From G963677085 sp963677085 (GTDB taxonomy: Bacteria; Planctomycetota; Planctomycetia; Pirellulales; Thermoguttaceae): DNA of 64,000 nucleotides. Shown here in pieces: positions 27,239 through 36,458 of the stretch. How positions within the stretch are numbered: position 1 is the first letter of the stretch; each line of letters begins with the position of its first letter. The stretch is taken from positions 434,001 to 498,000 of the forward strand of contig CAXXFH010000006.1 of NCBI GenBank assembly GCA_963677085.2. The letters run 5' to 3'. The notes beneath the pieces were generated by a model. The model was not told where the DNA came from, made no database searches, and saw only the letters and a list, made by a program, of their open reading frames with translations. A program made the translations under genes and the position numbers.

Positions 27239-27946
27239 ATGTTGGAACTACTGCAAGCCGCCGTATCGGTGGTTAATTTGCCCTACACGATCCTGCTCGG
27301 ACTGCTGGTGTTGTATTGGGCCTTGTACCTGTTGGGTGTGCTGGGTGATGAAGCCTCCGAACTGTTGGACCTGGACTTCGATGCCGATGTCGACGTAGAT
27401 GCCGACGTTGGAGTAGACGCCGATGCGGATGCCGACGTGGATTCCGACGCCGATGTCGGTCACCCCGGCGTTTTAAGCGGCCTGCTGCATTTCTTCCACG
27501 TGGGTGAAGTGCCGGTGATCATCATCTTCAGCACGTTGATCCTGGCCATGTGGACGCTGTCGTTGCTGACGAACTACTACTTGAACAACACTAGCGGTTG
27601 GGTCGCTTTGGCCTTGGCAATTCCCATTGTCCTTGGCGGTCTGATTGTTACCAAGACGGTGATCAGTCCTTTCGCCCCGTGGCTGAAGAAGGTATTGCAC
27701 CAAGAGGGCGACAAGGTGGAGATTTTGGGCCGGCGTTGTGTGGTTCACTCCAGCCAGGTTACGCCGAAGTACGGCCAGATCGAGCTGGCGACCCAAGGCG
27801 CTCCGATTCTATTGAACGCGAAAACCAAGGAAGGTGTCGTGCTGACAAAGGGACAGGAAGCCATTGTTTTTGACTATGACAAAGAAGCCAACGTGTATCT
27901 CATCGCCGCACTCGATGTAGACGCCAAGCCGAACGAGGAGAAATAA
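27239..27946 (+). CDS. YqiJ-like membrane protein (DUF1449/OB-fold) with Asp-alternating tract
   Basis: 235 residues. A hydrophobic segment at about 13-36 is followed by residues 44-72, in which nearly every second residue is Asp (14 Asp; only position 58 breaks the alternation). Two more helices follow (about 85-105 and 118-140), then a C-terminal domain of beta character (about 155-225, VEILGRRCVVHSSQVTPKYG and so on) that fits the OB fold of YqiJ/NfeD-type proteins. It is followed 2 bp later by the flotillin gene, as in the E. coli yqiJ-yqiK pair. NfeD/YqiJ proteins are thought to anchor or modulate flotillin assemblies. The Asp tract could bind divalent cations; that is inference. Confidence 0.78.
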   Translation: MLELLQAAVSVVNLPYTILLGLLVLYWALYLLGVLGDEASELLDLDFDADVDVDADVGVDADADADVDSDADVGHPGVLSGLLHFFHVGEVPVIIIFSTLILAMWTLSLLTNYYLNNTSGWVALALAIPIVLGGLIVTKTVISPFAPWLKKVLHQEGDKVEILGRRCVVHSSQVTPKYGQIELATQGAPILLNAKTKEGVVLTKGQEAIVFDYDKEANVYLIAALDVDAKPNEEK

Positions 27947-27948
27947 CC

Positions 27949-29985
27949 ATGACATCGCTGTTTGCCTTAGGCTTTCTGGAGTCGCTGTTTTGGACCGTGG
28001 GCGGTCTTGTTCTGGCGATCCTGTTGTTGATTATCACCATGATCATCCGCTGCTGGCGGAAGGTCGAACAGGGGACCGCGCTGATTGTTACCGGCGGCAG
28101 CCAGCCCACGGTTCACTTCTCGAAAGCCATCGTCTGGCCGTTGATTCGTCAGGCCGACATCATGGACATCTCGGTCAAGCGAATCGAGATCTTCCGCCAT
28201 GGGACCGAAGGCTTGGTCTGCAAGGACAACGTTCGGGCCGACATCAAGGTGGCGTTCTTCGTGCGCATCAACAACACCGAGGCAGACGTGTTGAAGGTGG
28301 CCCAGTCGATCGGTGTGAAGCGGGCTTCGCAACAGCAGGCGCTAGTCGAGCTGTTCGACGCTAAATTCTCCGAGGCCCTGAAAACAGTCGGCAAGCACTT
28401 CGATTTCGTCGAACTCTACACCTCGCGAGACGAATTCAAAGAGCAGATCCTCAAAATCATCGGCCGCGACCTCAATGGGTACGTGCTCGACGATGCGGCG
28501 ATCGACTACCTCGAGCAAACGCCTCTGGAAAGTCTCGACCCGCACAATATTCTCGACTCGGAAGGCATCAAGAAGATTACCGACCTGACGGCCCAGCAGC
28601 AAATCTTGTCGAACAACATCACCCGGGAGAAGGAAAAGACGATCAAAAAGCAGGACGTCGAAGCCCGGGAAGCCATCCTGGAGTTGGAACGCCAGCAGGC
28701 CGAAGCCGAAGAAAAACAGAAGCGTGAGATCGCGGTCGTCACCGCGCGTGAAGCGGCCGAATCGCATAAGATCGAACAGGAAGAGCGACTCAAGGCCGAA
28801 CGGGCACGCATTGCCACCGAAGAAGAAGTGGCCGTTGCCGAAGAAAATAAAGCCCGGCAGGTGATCGTTGCCTTGCGCAACAAAGAGCGGACTGACAAGG
28901 TCGAGATCGAGCGGGTGGAACGTGACCGACAACTCGAATCGACCGAGCGCGAACGGGTGGTCACTTTGGCGCAGATCGAAAAGGAAAAAGCCGTCGAAAT
29001 CGAACAGCGAAACATTCAGGAGGTGATTCGCGATCGGGTGATGGTCCAACGGGCCGTGGTCGAAGAGCAAGAGAAGATCAAGGATACCCACGAATTTGCC
29101 ACGGTGGATCGTGCTAAGCAAGTGGCCATTACCACGGCCGAGCAACAGGCCCAGGAGGCGTTGGTCAAGGAGATCAAGGCCGCCGAGGCTGCCCGCGATG
29201 CGGAAAGGTTTTCGGCCGAACGGGTCGTGATTGCCGCCGAGGCCCACCGTGAAGCTTCCGAGAAGGAAGCCGCCGCCAAGAAGGTGTTGGCCGAAGGCAT
29301 CACGGCCGAGGAGGCTGCCCTGGGCACCGCCGAGGCCAATGTAATCGAGCGGAAGGCCATCGCCGAAGCCCGTGGCCAGGAAGCCAAGGCCGTGGCTATC
29401 GAAAAGCAGGGCACGGCCGAAGCCAACGTGATCCAGCAGAAGCAGACTGCCGAGGCAATCGGTATCACCGAAAAGGCCAAGGCGATGAAGCTCTACCACG
29501 AGTCGGGCCAGTCGCACGAGGAATTCAAGCTCCGGTTGGCCAAGGACAAAGACATCGAATTGGCCGCCATCCAGGCGCAACGCGACATCGCCGAGCAGCA
29601 GGCCGATATCGTGGGCAATGCCCTGAAGAGTGCCCGAATCGATATCGTCGGCGGCGAAACCGAGTTCTTCGACCGGATTACCAACGCGATTGCCTCCGGC
29701 AAGACGGTTGATCGTTGGGTGGGCAACAGTCAAGTACTCCGCGACGTCAAGAACACTTTCTTCAACGGCGACCCGAGCCACTTCCAAGAGCGGTTGCAGC
29801 AGTTCATGGGCCAGTTCAACCTGGGCAGCGAGGACATCAAAAACCTCTCGATTGCTGGTCTGATCGCCAAACTGATGGGGCTGACCGACAGCAAAGCCGT
29901 CAAGGACGAGTTGCAGAAGATGCTGGGCACCTTGCAGGCCGCTGGCCTGTCGGACAGCCCCGTGTCGGCATTGAAGTTGAAGTAA
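27949..29985 (+). CDS. Flotillin-family SPFH protein (YqiK-like)
   Basis: 678 residues. An N-terminal membrane helix (about 8-30) is followed by the SPFH/PHB domain (about 35-200, including KRIEIFRHGTEGLVCKDN) and a very long Glu/Ala/Lys-rich coiled coil (about 205-530). The conserved flotillin C-terminus follows (IDIVGGETEFFDRITNAIASGK), then a helical tail. Flotillins oligomerise into membrane scaffolds that organise microdomains. ATG 27949 follows the YqiJ-like stop by 2 bp, with GAGGAG inside that gene, so the pair is translationally linked. The giant ATPase gene follows after 205 bp containing a REP-type repeat. Confidence 0.92.
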   Translation: MTSLFALGFLESLFWTVGGLVLAILLLIITMIIRCWRKVEQGTALIVTGGSQPTVHFSKAIVWPLIRQADIMDISVKRIEIFRHGTEGLVCKDNVRADIKVAFFVRINNTEADVLKVAQSIGVKRASQQQALVELFDAKFSEALKTVGKHFDFVELYTSRDEFKEQILKIIGRDLNGYVLDDAAIDYLEQTPLESLDPHNILDSEGIKKITDLTAQQQILSNNITREKEKTIKKQDVEAREAILELERQQAEAEEKQKREIAVVTAREAAESHKIEQEERLKAERARIATEEEVAVAEENKARQVIVALRNKERTDKVEIERVERDRQLESTERERVVTLAQIEKEKAVEIEQRNIQEVIRDRVMVQRAVVEEQEKIKDTHEFATVDRAKQVAITTAEQQAQEALVKEIKAAEAARDAERFSAERVVIAAEAHREASEKEAAAKKVLAEGITAEEAALGTAEANVIERKAIAEARGQEAKAVAIEKQGTAEANVIQQKQTAEAIGITEKAKAMKLYHESGQSHEEFKLRLAKDKDIELAAIQAQRDIAEQQADIVGNALKSARIDIVGGETEFFDRITNAIASGKTVDRWVGNSQVLRDVKNTFFNGDPSHFQERLQQFMGQFNLGSEDIKNLSIAGLIAKLMGLTDSKAVKDELQKMLGTLQAAGLSDSPVSALKLK

Positions 29986-30028
29986 CGCCACGACGATGAG
30001 AACGCGGGGTGCCGAGAAACAGATGGTT

Positions 30029-30107
30029 GGGTGCCATGCCCACGCTTGCGTGGGCATGCCGAAACCGCGGATGAACATGTCCACGTTTCTCGTGGGAATG
30101 GCACCCC
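30029..30107 (+). repeat. Family D REP pair between flotillin and ATPase genes
   Basis: Outer arms GGGTGCCAT...ATGGCACCC enclose two hairpins: CATGCCCACG-CTTG-CGTGGGCATG and an imperfect catgtccacg-tttct-cgtgggaatg. Similar elements at 35774-35850, 41087-41144 and 38928-38969. Confidence 0.75.
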
Positions 30108-30190
30108 GGCGACAAGGCCCGGCGTTTCATCGGGAATCGTTGCCGTTCTGATCTGCTGCTCCGGATAACTGCCACTGAGTACAACACGCC

Positions 30191-33100
30191 ATGCCCAACA
30201 ACGACACCCCTAACGATGTCTCACCGCCCGAGGGCGCTGCTCCCGTCTTGGAGCACGGCACCTACGAGGTGATTCGTAACCGGCTCAATGCGGCCGGTAA
30301 GGATCTTCGTGGGCGGCTGGACGAACTCAATACGGCTCGCAAAGACGTCTTCGGGGCCATCGAGACCAAGCTCTTGGCCACCGAGCGGGTGACTACCGAG
30401 CACAACTGCATCGCCCGCGATATAACGCCGGTGGGCGATTGCTTCCTGTTCGGTTACAACGTCCACCTGGGGCTGAAATCGATTGCCAGCCCGGCCGACG
30501 TGTTCGCCGTCTACCAGTTTTCCGACCACACGTTCAGCGAGCAACCGCTCGATCTGATCGCCGACGAGCGTTTCCAACGCGACTTTGCCGAGCTGTTCAA
30601 GTACTACAAGAAAACGGTTTTCGCCAAGTTCGCCCGAATCGGGCCGCATCTGTACATGGTCTTCCGTATCAGCGACGACGTGCGCGACGTGAAGACCTTC
30701 AAATGGGCTGTCGACGGCGACGGGCTCGTTTACCTCGACAATCGTAGCGACCACGAATTCCGCTTTCCCCCACAGCACGAGTTCACCTGGACCCGCACGG
30801 TGCGCGATATGCATCGGATGGGCGTGCACCCGCACATCTCGATCGAGGATCGCGTGTTTGTCGAGACGACCGAAGGCGACCTGACGATCAAGATCGAGAA
30901 CAACACCGAGACGGGCGAGGGTATCTACGCCGAGCCGGTCGACAATCCCGACCAGACGCTCGACGATGCCGACATCTCGTACGCCATCCTGGGAAACCTG
31001 ATTCTGCTGAAGATTCGTCCTTACCAGGAAGAGCAATACCGGTATATCGTTTACAGCGAGAAGACCCAGCAGGCCCGGCGGCTCGATAGCATCGCCCATG
31101 CGTGTGTGCTGCTGCCCGACGACCATGGCATCATTTTTTCCGACGGCTATTTCCTGCAGACCGGCGAGTGTAAGATCTTCGAGAGTGGGTTGCGCGAGAT
31201 GGTTTTTGCGGAGCGTGTCGCATCGCCCAACGGCGAAGACTACCTTTACGTGTTCTATAACCGCCGCGACGGCGTTTATGTGCTGTTGCCCTACAACCTG
31301 ATCGAGCAAAAGGTCGATACGCCCATCGTTTGCCACGGCTATTCGATTTTCGAGAACGGGCAGATGATCTACGGCAAGGGGCAGGATGTTCCGCAGCGGC
31401 ACCACGCGCTGCAAATCTGGCAAACGCCCTTCGTGGGACCGAACTACCAGCCCGAAACCCACTCCGACTCGCTGCTGTACAAAATCGGCAACCGCGATAT
31501 CGTGCGCGGGATGGCCGAGTGCCACGAGATTCTCAATCTGATCGCCAAGGAAGACACCTACTCGGGCCTGTTCATCGACTTGGCCAAGCAGACCTCCGAC
31601 GTGCTCGATACGTATTACTGGTTGAGCGAACCGGAAGCCTGCGACCTTCGCGAGCCGCTCGGCGCGATCAAGGAAGCTGCTGCTGCGGCGATCAGCGAAT
31701 TCGAAAAAGTGCAAAGCGTTCGCCGGTCGACCGCCGACCAGACTCGCCAGATAGCCGAGCGCACGCGGGAAATCGTCAGTTCGATCCGTGCTCGGCGGTT
31801 CGAGGTCATCGGCGATTTCGTCCGCTCGCTGGTCGATTTGCGCGTGGTGCGTGGGCAGATCATCGCACTGAGGGACCTCCGCTATGTCGACGGCCAACAG
31901 GTCGACGTTCTGGAGGCCGAAGTCGAAGAACATGCCCAGCGAATCGCCAAGGACAGCGTCGCATTTCTGCTGAAGCCCGAGGCGATGCAACCTTATCGCG
32001 CGGGCGTCGAAGAGCACCGCGGCAAGATCGACACGTTGAAGAAACTGGCCGACGCCAGATCTCTGGGCGAGAAAGTGGCCACCACGGCCAGTGAACTGGA
32101 GATGCTGATCGAAACGGTCAGCAACTTGGTGATCGACGACGCCACGCAGCGCACCACGATCATCGACAACATCTCGACGATTTTTGCCGACTTGAACCAG
32201 GTTCGCGCCGCGCTGAAGAACAAAAGTCGCGACCTGATGCAGGTCGAGGGCGCCGCCGAGTTCAATTCGCAGTTGAAGCTGCTCGAACAGGGCGTGGTCA
32301 ACTACCTCGACGTGTGCGACACGCCGGTGAAGTGCGAAGAGTATTTGACCAAGATGATGGTTCAGGTTGAGGAACTCGAAGGCCGCTTCGCCGAGTTCGA
32401 TGAATTCGTCGTCCAGTTGACCGACAAGCGCGAGGAGATCTACAGCGCCTTCGAGGTTCGCAAGGTGCAGCTTGTCGAGGCCCGCAACAAACGGGCGACC
32501 GCCCTGGCGGCTGCCGCCGACCGAATTCTCGCCGGCATCAAGAACCGTGTGGATCGGCTCACGACCATCGACGAAATCCACGGCTACTTCGCCGCCGACC
32601 TGATGATCGAAAAGGTTCGTGGTATCGTCAGCGATTTGAGTGAGTTGGGCGACTCGGTTCGGGTGGACGACATCCAGAGCCGGTTGAAAACGATCCGCGA
32701 AGATGCCGTTCGCCAACTGAAGGACCGTTCGGAGCTTTACGAAGACGGCCAGGGTGTGATCCGCTTGGGCGAGCGGCGGTTCTCGGTCAACAATCAGGCC
32801 TTCGACCTGACTACCGTGCTGCGCAACGGCGACGCCTACTTCCACCTGACCGGCACGAACTATTTCGACCGAATTACCGATGCCGAGCTGCTGGCTACGC
32901 GCGACGTGTGGTCGCAAGAGGTCATCTCGGAAAACGACGAAGTCTATCGGGCCGAGTACCTGGCCTATCAGATTCTCCGCAACCTGGGGGCGGAGAGCGC
33001 CGGCAACGCCATGCCCGAGGCCGACGAGCTTCGGGCGATGGACGACGTGGCGCTGGTCGAATTCGTCCAGACGTTTATGGCCTCGCGCTACGCCGAGGGT

Positions 33101-35596
33101 TACGCCAAGGGCGTTCACGATCGCGACGCGGCCATGCTGCTGCGGGCACTTCTGGAGATCGACGCTACCGTAGGACTTTTGCGTTACCATCCCCGCGCCC
33201 GGGCGTTGGCCGCCGTGTTCTGGCACCAATTCGCCGACGTCAAACGCAAAGAGCAAATTGCCGCCGTGCTGGAAGGATTCGGCACAATTCGCGAGCTATT
33301 CCCCGAAACAGAAAAACAGCGTCGCTACATCGCCGAGACACAACAGTACGTTCGGCAATACGTTGATACCACCAGGACGTTCGACGCGGTGTTGATCGAT
33401 CAGGCCGGCGAGTATCTCTTCGAGGAACTTACCCGGGGTGGGGCGTTCGTGATCAGCGTCCGGGCACGCGACCTTTATCGGGCATTCGAGCAACACCTCG
33501 AACAGAAACACTACGCCGAAAAATTCCAACAGTCGCTGGCCGATGTGCGCCCTGACGTTACGGCCACGTTTCTGCTCGCCCGCGACTGGGTCGAGGCCTT
33601 TGTCGCCACGCGCGGCACGACCGGCCGGGAGCCTGTCGGCCAGAGAGAATACCTCATCCAGCGCGACCACGTCGACGAAGTGGCTGCGCTGCTAGCGACC
33701 GAGTCGTTCGACATCGCCCGAGTGGTCGAGGCTTCGGTCTTCCGGCCGCTGGAGGGTCTGTTGGGCAGTCATCCGGCAATCGGCGACGGCAAGTACCTGT
33801 TGAACTACAACACGTTTTTGCTGAAGCTTGAACGCTACTGCAGTGAGGTCGTCCCGCGGTTCGAAACCTATCAGCGGCTCAAACGCGAGCTAGTCGAACG
33901 CGAGCGCGATCGGATGCGGCTCGACGAATTCCGCCCCCGCGTGCTGACCTCCTTCGTCCGCAATAAACTGCTCAACGAGGTTTATCTGCCGCTGATCGGC
34001 GACAATCTGGCCAAGCAGGTGGGCGTGGTCGGCGAGCAAAAACGGACTGACCGGATGGGCCTGTTGCTACTGATTTCTCCGCCGGGCTACGGCAAGACGA
34101 CGTTGATGGAATACATCGCCAATCGGCTGGGGATCGTGTTCATGAAGATCAACGGTCCGGCCTTGGGGCATCAGGTCACCTCGCTCGATCCGGCCGAGGC
34201 GCCCAACGCGGCCGCCCGTGAGGAACTCGAAAAGCTGAACCTGTCCTTCGAGATGGGCGACAACGTGATGATCTACGTCGACGACATCCAGCACTGCAAC
34301 CCGGAGTTTTTGCAGAAGTTCATCTCGTTGTGCGACGCCCAGCGAAAGGTCGAAGGCGTGTTCCGCGGCAAGACGCGAACCTACGATTTGCGAGGCAAGA
34401 AGGTGGCCGTGGTGATGGCGGGCAACCCTTATACGGAAAGCGGCGAGAAGTTCAAAATCCCCGACATGCTGGCCAACCGGGCCGACACCTACAACCTGGG
34501 CGAAATCATCGGCGACTCGGCCGACGCCTTCGTGATGAGCTACCTGGAAAACTCGCTCACCTCGAATCCGGTTTTGCAGAAGCTGGCCGCCCGAAGCCAG
34601 AAAGACGTGTACACCGTAATCCGCATGGCCGAAGACCCGCAGCTCGAGGGCGTGGAGCTGGAGGGCAACTACTCGCTGGCCGAACTGAGCGAGATGGTTG
34701 CCGTGATGAGGAAGCTCATTCGCGTGCGCAATGTGGTGCTGAGCGTGAACCAGGAGTATATTCGCTCGGCCGGCACGTCCGACGACTACCGAACCGAGCC
34801 ACCCTTCAAATTGCAGGGTTCTTACCGCAATATGAACCGCATCGCCGAGCGGGTGGTGGCCGTGATGAACGATGCGGAGCTGGAAAGCCTGATCCTGTCG
34901 AACTACCAGAACGACGCCCAAACGCTGACGACCGGCACCGAGTCGAATATGCTGAAGTTCAAGGAATTGACCGGCCGGCTCACGCCCGAGGAAACCCAGC
35001 GTTGGGAGGCCATCAAGCGGACTTACGCCCGCAACGTGCAACTGAAGGGCATCGGCGACGACGCCAAGTTCGGCCAGTTGATCGTGCAGCTTTCCGGTTT
35101 CAGCGACGGGTTGGACGCGATCCGCCGCTCGCTGGAAGGAGGGCTGGGACAGATGCTCGAAGCCCAAGCCGCACAGATCGCAGCCGAGCAAACCACGGCC
35201 GAGCCGCCCGAGTTGAAGGCCTCGTTCGACGAAAAGACCCTGGCGGCCATGCATTCGTGGATCGATGAGTTGAAGCTGGCTCTGGCCGAGCGGGAAGCGG
35301 CGGCCGAGGATCGCACGCCGCAGGAGATCAACGTTGTCAGTCGTGTGCCGACGGCCCTGTTGCAGGTATTGCGCCAGCAGTTCAACCTGATGAAAGGTTG
35401 GCTCAAGCCGGTCTACGAGCAGGCGGCCAACCAAAACGTTGAATTCCAGAAACTCCACAAGCTGGTCGACGAGAACCTCACCGGCTACCACGACCTGATC
35501 CAACAGCTTGAAGAGGCGGCCTCGCGCGACGACGTGATGCTCGACCGCCTGGCGCAGCACAAGATCGTGGTGGGCAAGGGGAAGCCGAAGTCGTAG
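30191..35596 (+). CDS. Giant DUF3686 / MoxR-like AAA+ ATPase
   Basis: 1801 residues. The N-terminal ~450 residues match the DUF3686 type (annotated in databases as 'DNA repair ATPase', a label with little experimental basis), including GYNVHLGLKSIASPADVF. The middle is long and helical. A MoxR-like AAA+ core spans about 1280-1500: Walker A PPGYGKTT near 1297, Walker B MIYVDDIQH near 1358, and a sensor-1 type VMAGNPYT near 1408. The C-terminal ~300 residues are helical. It lies downstream of yqiJ-like and flotillin genes on the same strand, a neighbourhood I recall from other phyla. A membrane-remodelling or protein-complex-disassembly role at flotillin scaffolds is inference. No clear ribosome-binding site before ATG 30191. 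Confidence 0.85.
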   Translation: MPNNDTPNDVSPPEGAAPVLEHGTYEVIRNRLNAAGKDLRGRLDELNTARKDVFGAIETKLLATERVTTEHNCIARDITPVGDCFLFGYNVHLGLKSIASPADVFAVYQFSDHTFSEQPLDLIADERFQRDFAELFKYYKKTVFAKFARIGPHLYMVFRISDDVRDVKTFKWAVDGDGLVYLDNRSDHEFRFPPQHEFTWTRTVRDMHRMGVHPHISIEDRVFVETTEGDLTIKIENNTETGEGIYAEPVDNPDQTLDDADISYAILGNLILLKIRPYQEEQYRYIVYSEKTQQARRLDSIAHACVLLPDDHGIIFSDGYFLQTGECKIFESGLREMVFAERVASPNGEDYLYVFYNRRDGVYVLLPYNLIEQKVDTPIVCHGYSIFENGQMIYGKGQDVPQRHHALQIWQTPFVGPNYQPETHSDSLLYKIGNRDIVRGMAECHEILNLIAKEDTYSGLFIDLAKQTSDVLDTYYWLSEPEACDLREPLGAIKEAAAAAISEFEKVQSVRRSTADQTRQIAERTREIVSSIRARRFEVIGDFVRSLVDLRVVRGQIIALRDLRYVDGQQVDVLEAEVEEHAQRIAKDSVAFLLKPEAMQPYRAGVEEHRGKIDTLKKLADARSLGEKVATTASELEMLIETVSNLVIDDATQRTTIIDNISTIFADLNQVRAALKNKSRDLMQVEGAAEFNSQLKLLEQGVVNYLDVCDTPVKCEEYLTKMMVQVEELEGRFAEFDEFVVQLTDKREEIYSAFEVRKVQLVEARNKRATALAAAADRILAGIKNRVDRLTTIDEIHGYFAADLMIEKVRGIVSDLSELGDSVRVDDIQSRLKTIREDAVRQLKDRSELYEDGQGVIRLGERRFSVNNQAFDLTTVLRNGDAYFHLTGTNYFDRITDAELLATRDVWSQEVISENDEVYRAEYLAYQILRNLGAESAGNAMPEADELRAMDDVALVEFVQTFMASRYAEGYAKGVHDRDAAMLLRALLEIDATVGLLRYHPRARALAAVFWHQFADVKRKEQIAAVLEGFGTIRELFPETEKQRRYIAETQQYVRQYVDTTRTFDAVLIDQAGEYLFEELTRGGAFVISVRARDLYRAFEQHLEQKHYAEKFQQSLADVRPDVTATFLLARDWVEAFVATRGTTGREPVGQREYLIQRDHVDEVAALLATESFDIARVVEASVFRPLEGLLGSHPAIGDGKYLLNYNTFLLKLERYCSEVVPRFETYQRLKRELVERERDRMRLDEFRPRVLTSFVRNKLLNEVYLPLIGDNLAKQVGVVGEQKRTDRMGLLLLISPPGYGKTTLMEYIANRLGIVFMKINGPALGHQVTSLDPAEAPNAAAREELEKLNLSFEMGDNVMIYVDDIQHCNPEFLQKFISLCDAQRKVEGVFRGKTRTYDLRGKKVAVVMAGNPYTESGEKFKIPDMLANRADTYNLGEIIGDSADAFVMSYLENSLTSNPVLQKLAARSQKDVYTVIRMAEDPQLEGVELEGNYSLAELSEMVAVMRKLIRVRNVVLSVNQEYIRSAGTSDDYRTEPPFKLQGSYRNMNRIAERVVAVMNDAELESLILSNYQNDAQTLTTGTESNMLKFKELTGRLTPEETQRWEAIKRTYARNVQLKGIGDDAKFGQLIVQLSGFSDGLDAIRRSLEGGLGQMLEAQAAQIAAEQTTAEPPELKASFDEKTLAAMHSWIDELKLALAEREAAAEDRTPQEINVVSRVPTALLQVLRQQFNLMKGWLKPVYEQAANQNVEFQKLHKLVDENLTGYHDLIQQLEEAASRDDVMLDRLAQHKIVVGKGKPKS

Positions 35597-35742
35597 CCGC
35601 TACACCGAAGCACGTAATACGAAGAGCGAAATCCGAAACAAATCCAAAATGCGAATGCGAAGGCCCGAAACGGCCTGACTTCGTGATGCTCTCCGTGTTT
35701 CGGATTTCCCCCCTGCACGATTTTCCTGTGCCGTTGCAGCTA

Positions 35743-35873
35743 GTGCTTTGTCAACTTATAAGCCACGGGTTGTGGGTGCCATGCCCACGCTTGCGTGGAC
35801 ATGCTGAAATCCCCAGAAACATGCCCACGCAAGCGTGGGCATGGCACCCCATTTTTTGGCTTTGACAAAGCAC
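35743..35873 (+). mobile_element. 131-bp MITE with 12-bp perfect terminal inverted repeats
   Basis: Ends GTGCTTTGTCAA and TTGACAAAGCAC, each flanked by TA (35741-35742 and 35874-35875), giving CTAG at both borders. The interior holds a family D REP pair (35774-35850). No coding capacity. Possible solo ends lie at 252-266 and near 63709-63722. Confidence 0.8.
35774..35850 (+). repeat. Family D REP pair inside the MITE
   Basis: Two hairpins, 'catgcccacgcttgcgtgg' and catgcccacgcaagcgtggg, enclosed by gggtgccat / atggcacccc. The whole pair can fold into one long hairpin. Confidence 0.75.
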
Positions 35874-35918
35874 TAGTACGCCTTCCATGAAATTGTTTCC
35901 GGTGGTATAAGCACCGGC

Positions 35919-36458
35919 ATGAAGGAACACATTGTACGCCTCAAGGACGAGGCCCGACAGCATTTGCAGGAGTTGGTGCATACCGGCACGCGATCCGTGC
36001 GTGTGGTTCGGCGTGCCTTGATTCTGCTGAAATCAGATGAAGGATTCACGGATGAGGAGATTGCCGAACACGTTGGTTGCACGGATCGAACTGTTCGCAG
36101 TATGCGTAAACGGTTCTGTACCGGGAGTTTAGAGGAAGCGTTGTACGACGCCCCTCGATCCGGTGCTCCGCCCACGTTTACGCCACGGCAGAAGCAGCAA
36201 GTCGTGGCGTTGGCTTGCAGCGATCCGCCGGAGGGCCGCGTCCGCTGGACGCTGGAACTACTCTGCGTGCACGCCGTGAAACGAGGCTTCGTCGATTCGA
36301 TCAGCAAGAGCGAGGTTGCGTTGTGGCTGAAAGAGCACGACATGAAGCCATGGCGAAAAAAACATGGTGCATTCCGAGACTCACCGAAGAGTTTCGCGAC
36401 AGAATGGAGGACGTCCTCGACCAGTATGAAAAGGCGTTCAACCCGAGAGAACCGTTGA
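35919..36458 (+). CDS. IS630 transposase, first frame (HTH, N-terminal part)
   Basis: 179 codons, of which the first ~146 match an IS630-type N-terminus: basic DNA-binding region, then helix-turn-helix VGCTDRTVRSMRKRF (about 55-69), the linker EALYDAPRSGAPPTF and a winged region EVALWLKEHDMKPW. After the A7 run (36356-36362) the frame drifts into non-homologous sequence. A shift to -1 on A AAA AAA joins it to the catalytic frame, as is common for IS630 elements. Start ATG 35919 lies just inside the left terminal repeat. Confidence 0.85.
   Translation: MKEHIVRLKDEARQHLQELVHTGTRSVRVVRRALILLKSDEGFTDEEIAEHVGCTDRTVRSMRKRFCTGSLEEALYDAPRSGAPPTFTPRQKQQVVALACSDPPEGRVRWTLELLCVHAVKRGFVDSISKSEVALWLKEHDMKPWRKKHGAFRDSPKSFATEWRTSSTSMKRRSTRENR

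Noticed and set aside
30221..33256. Minus-strand open frame of about 1000 codons opposite the giant ATPase
   Set aside because: It is a shadow frame of the GC-rich plus-strand gene: no ribosome-binding site, no motifs, and the plus strand encodes recognisable domains.
34067..35560. Minus-strand open frame of 497 codons opposite the AAA+ core
   Set aside because: Same explanation; the AAA+ motifs lie on the plus strand.
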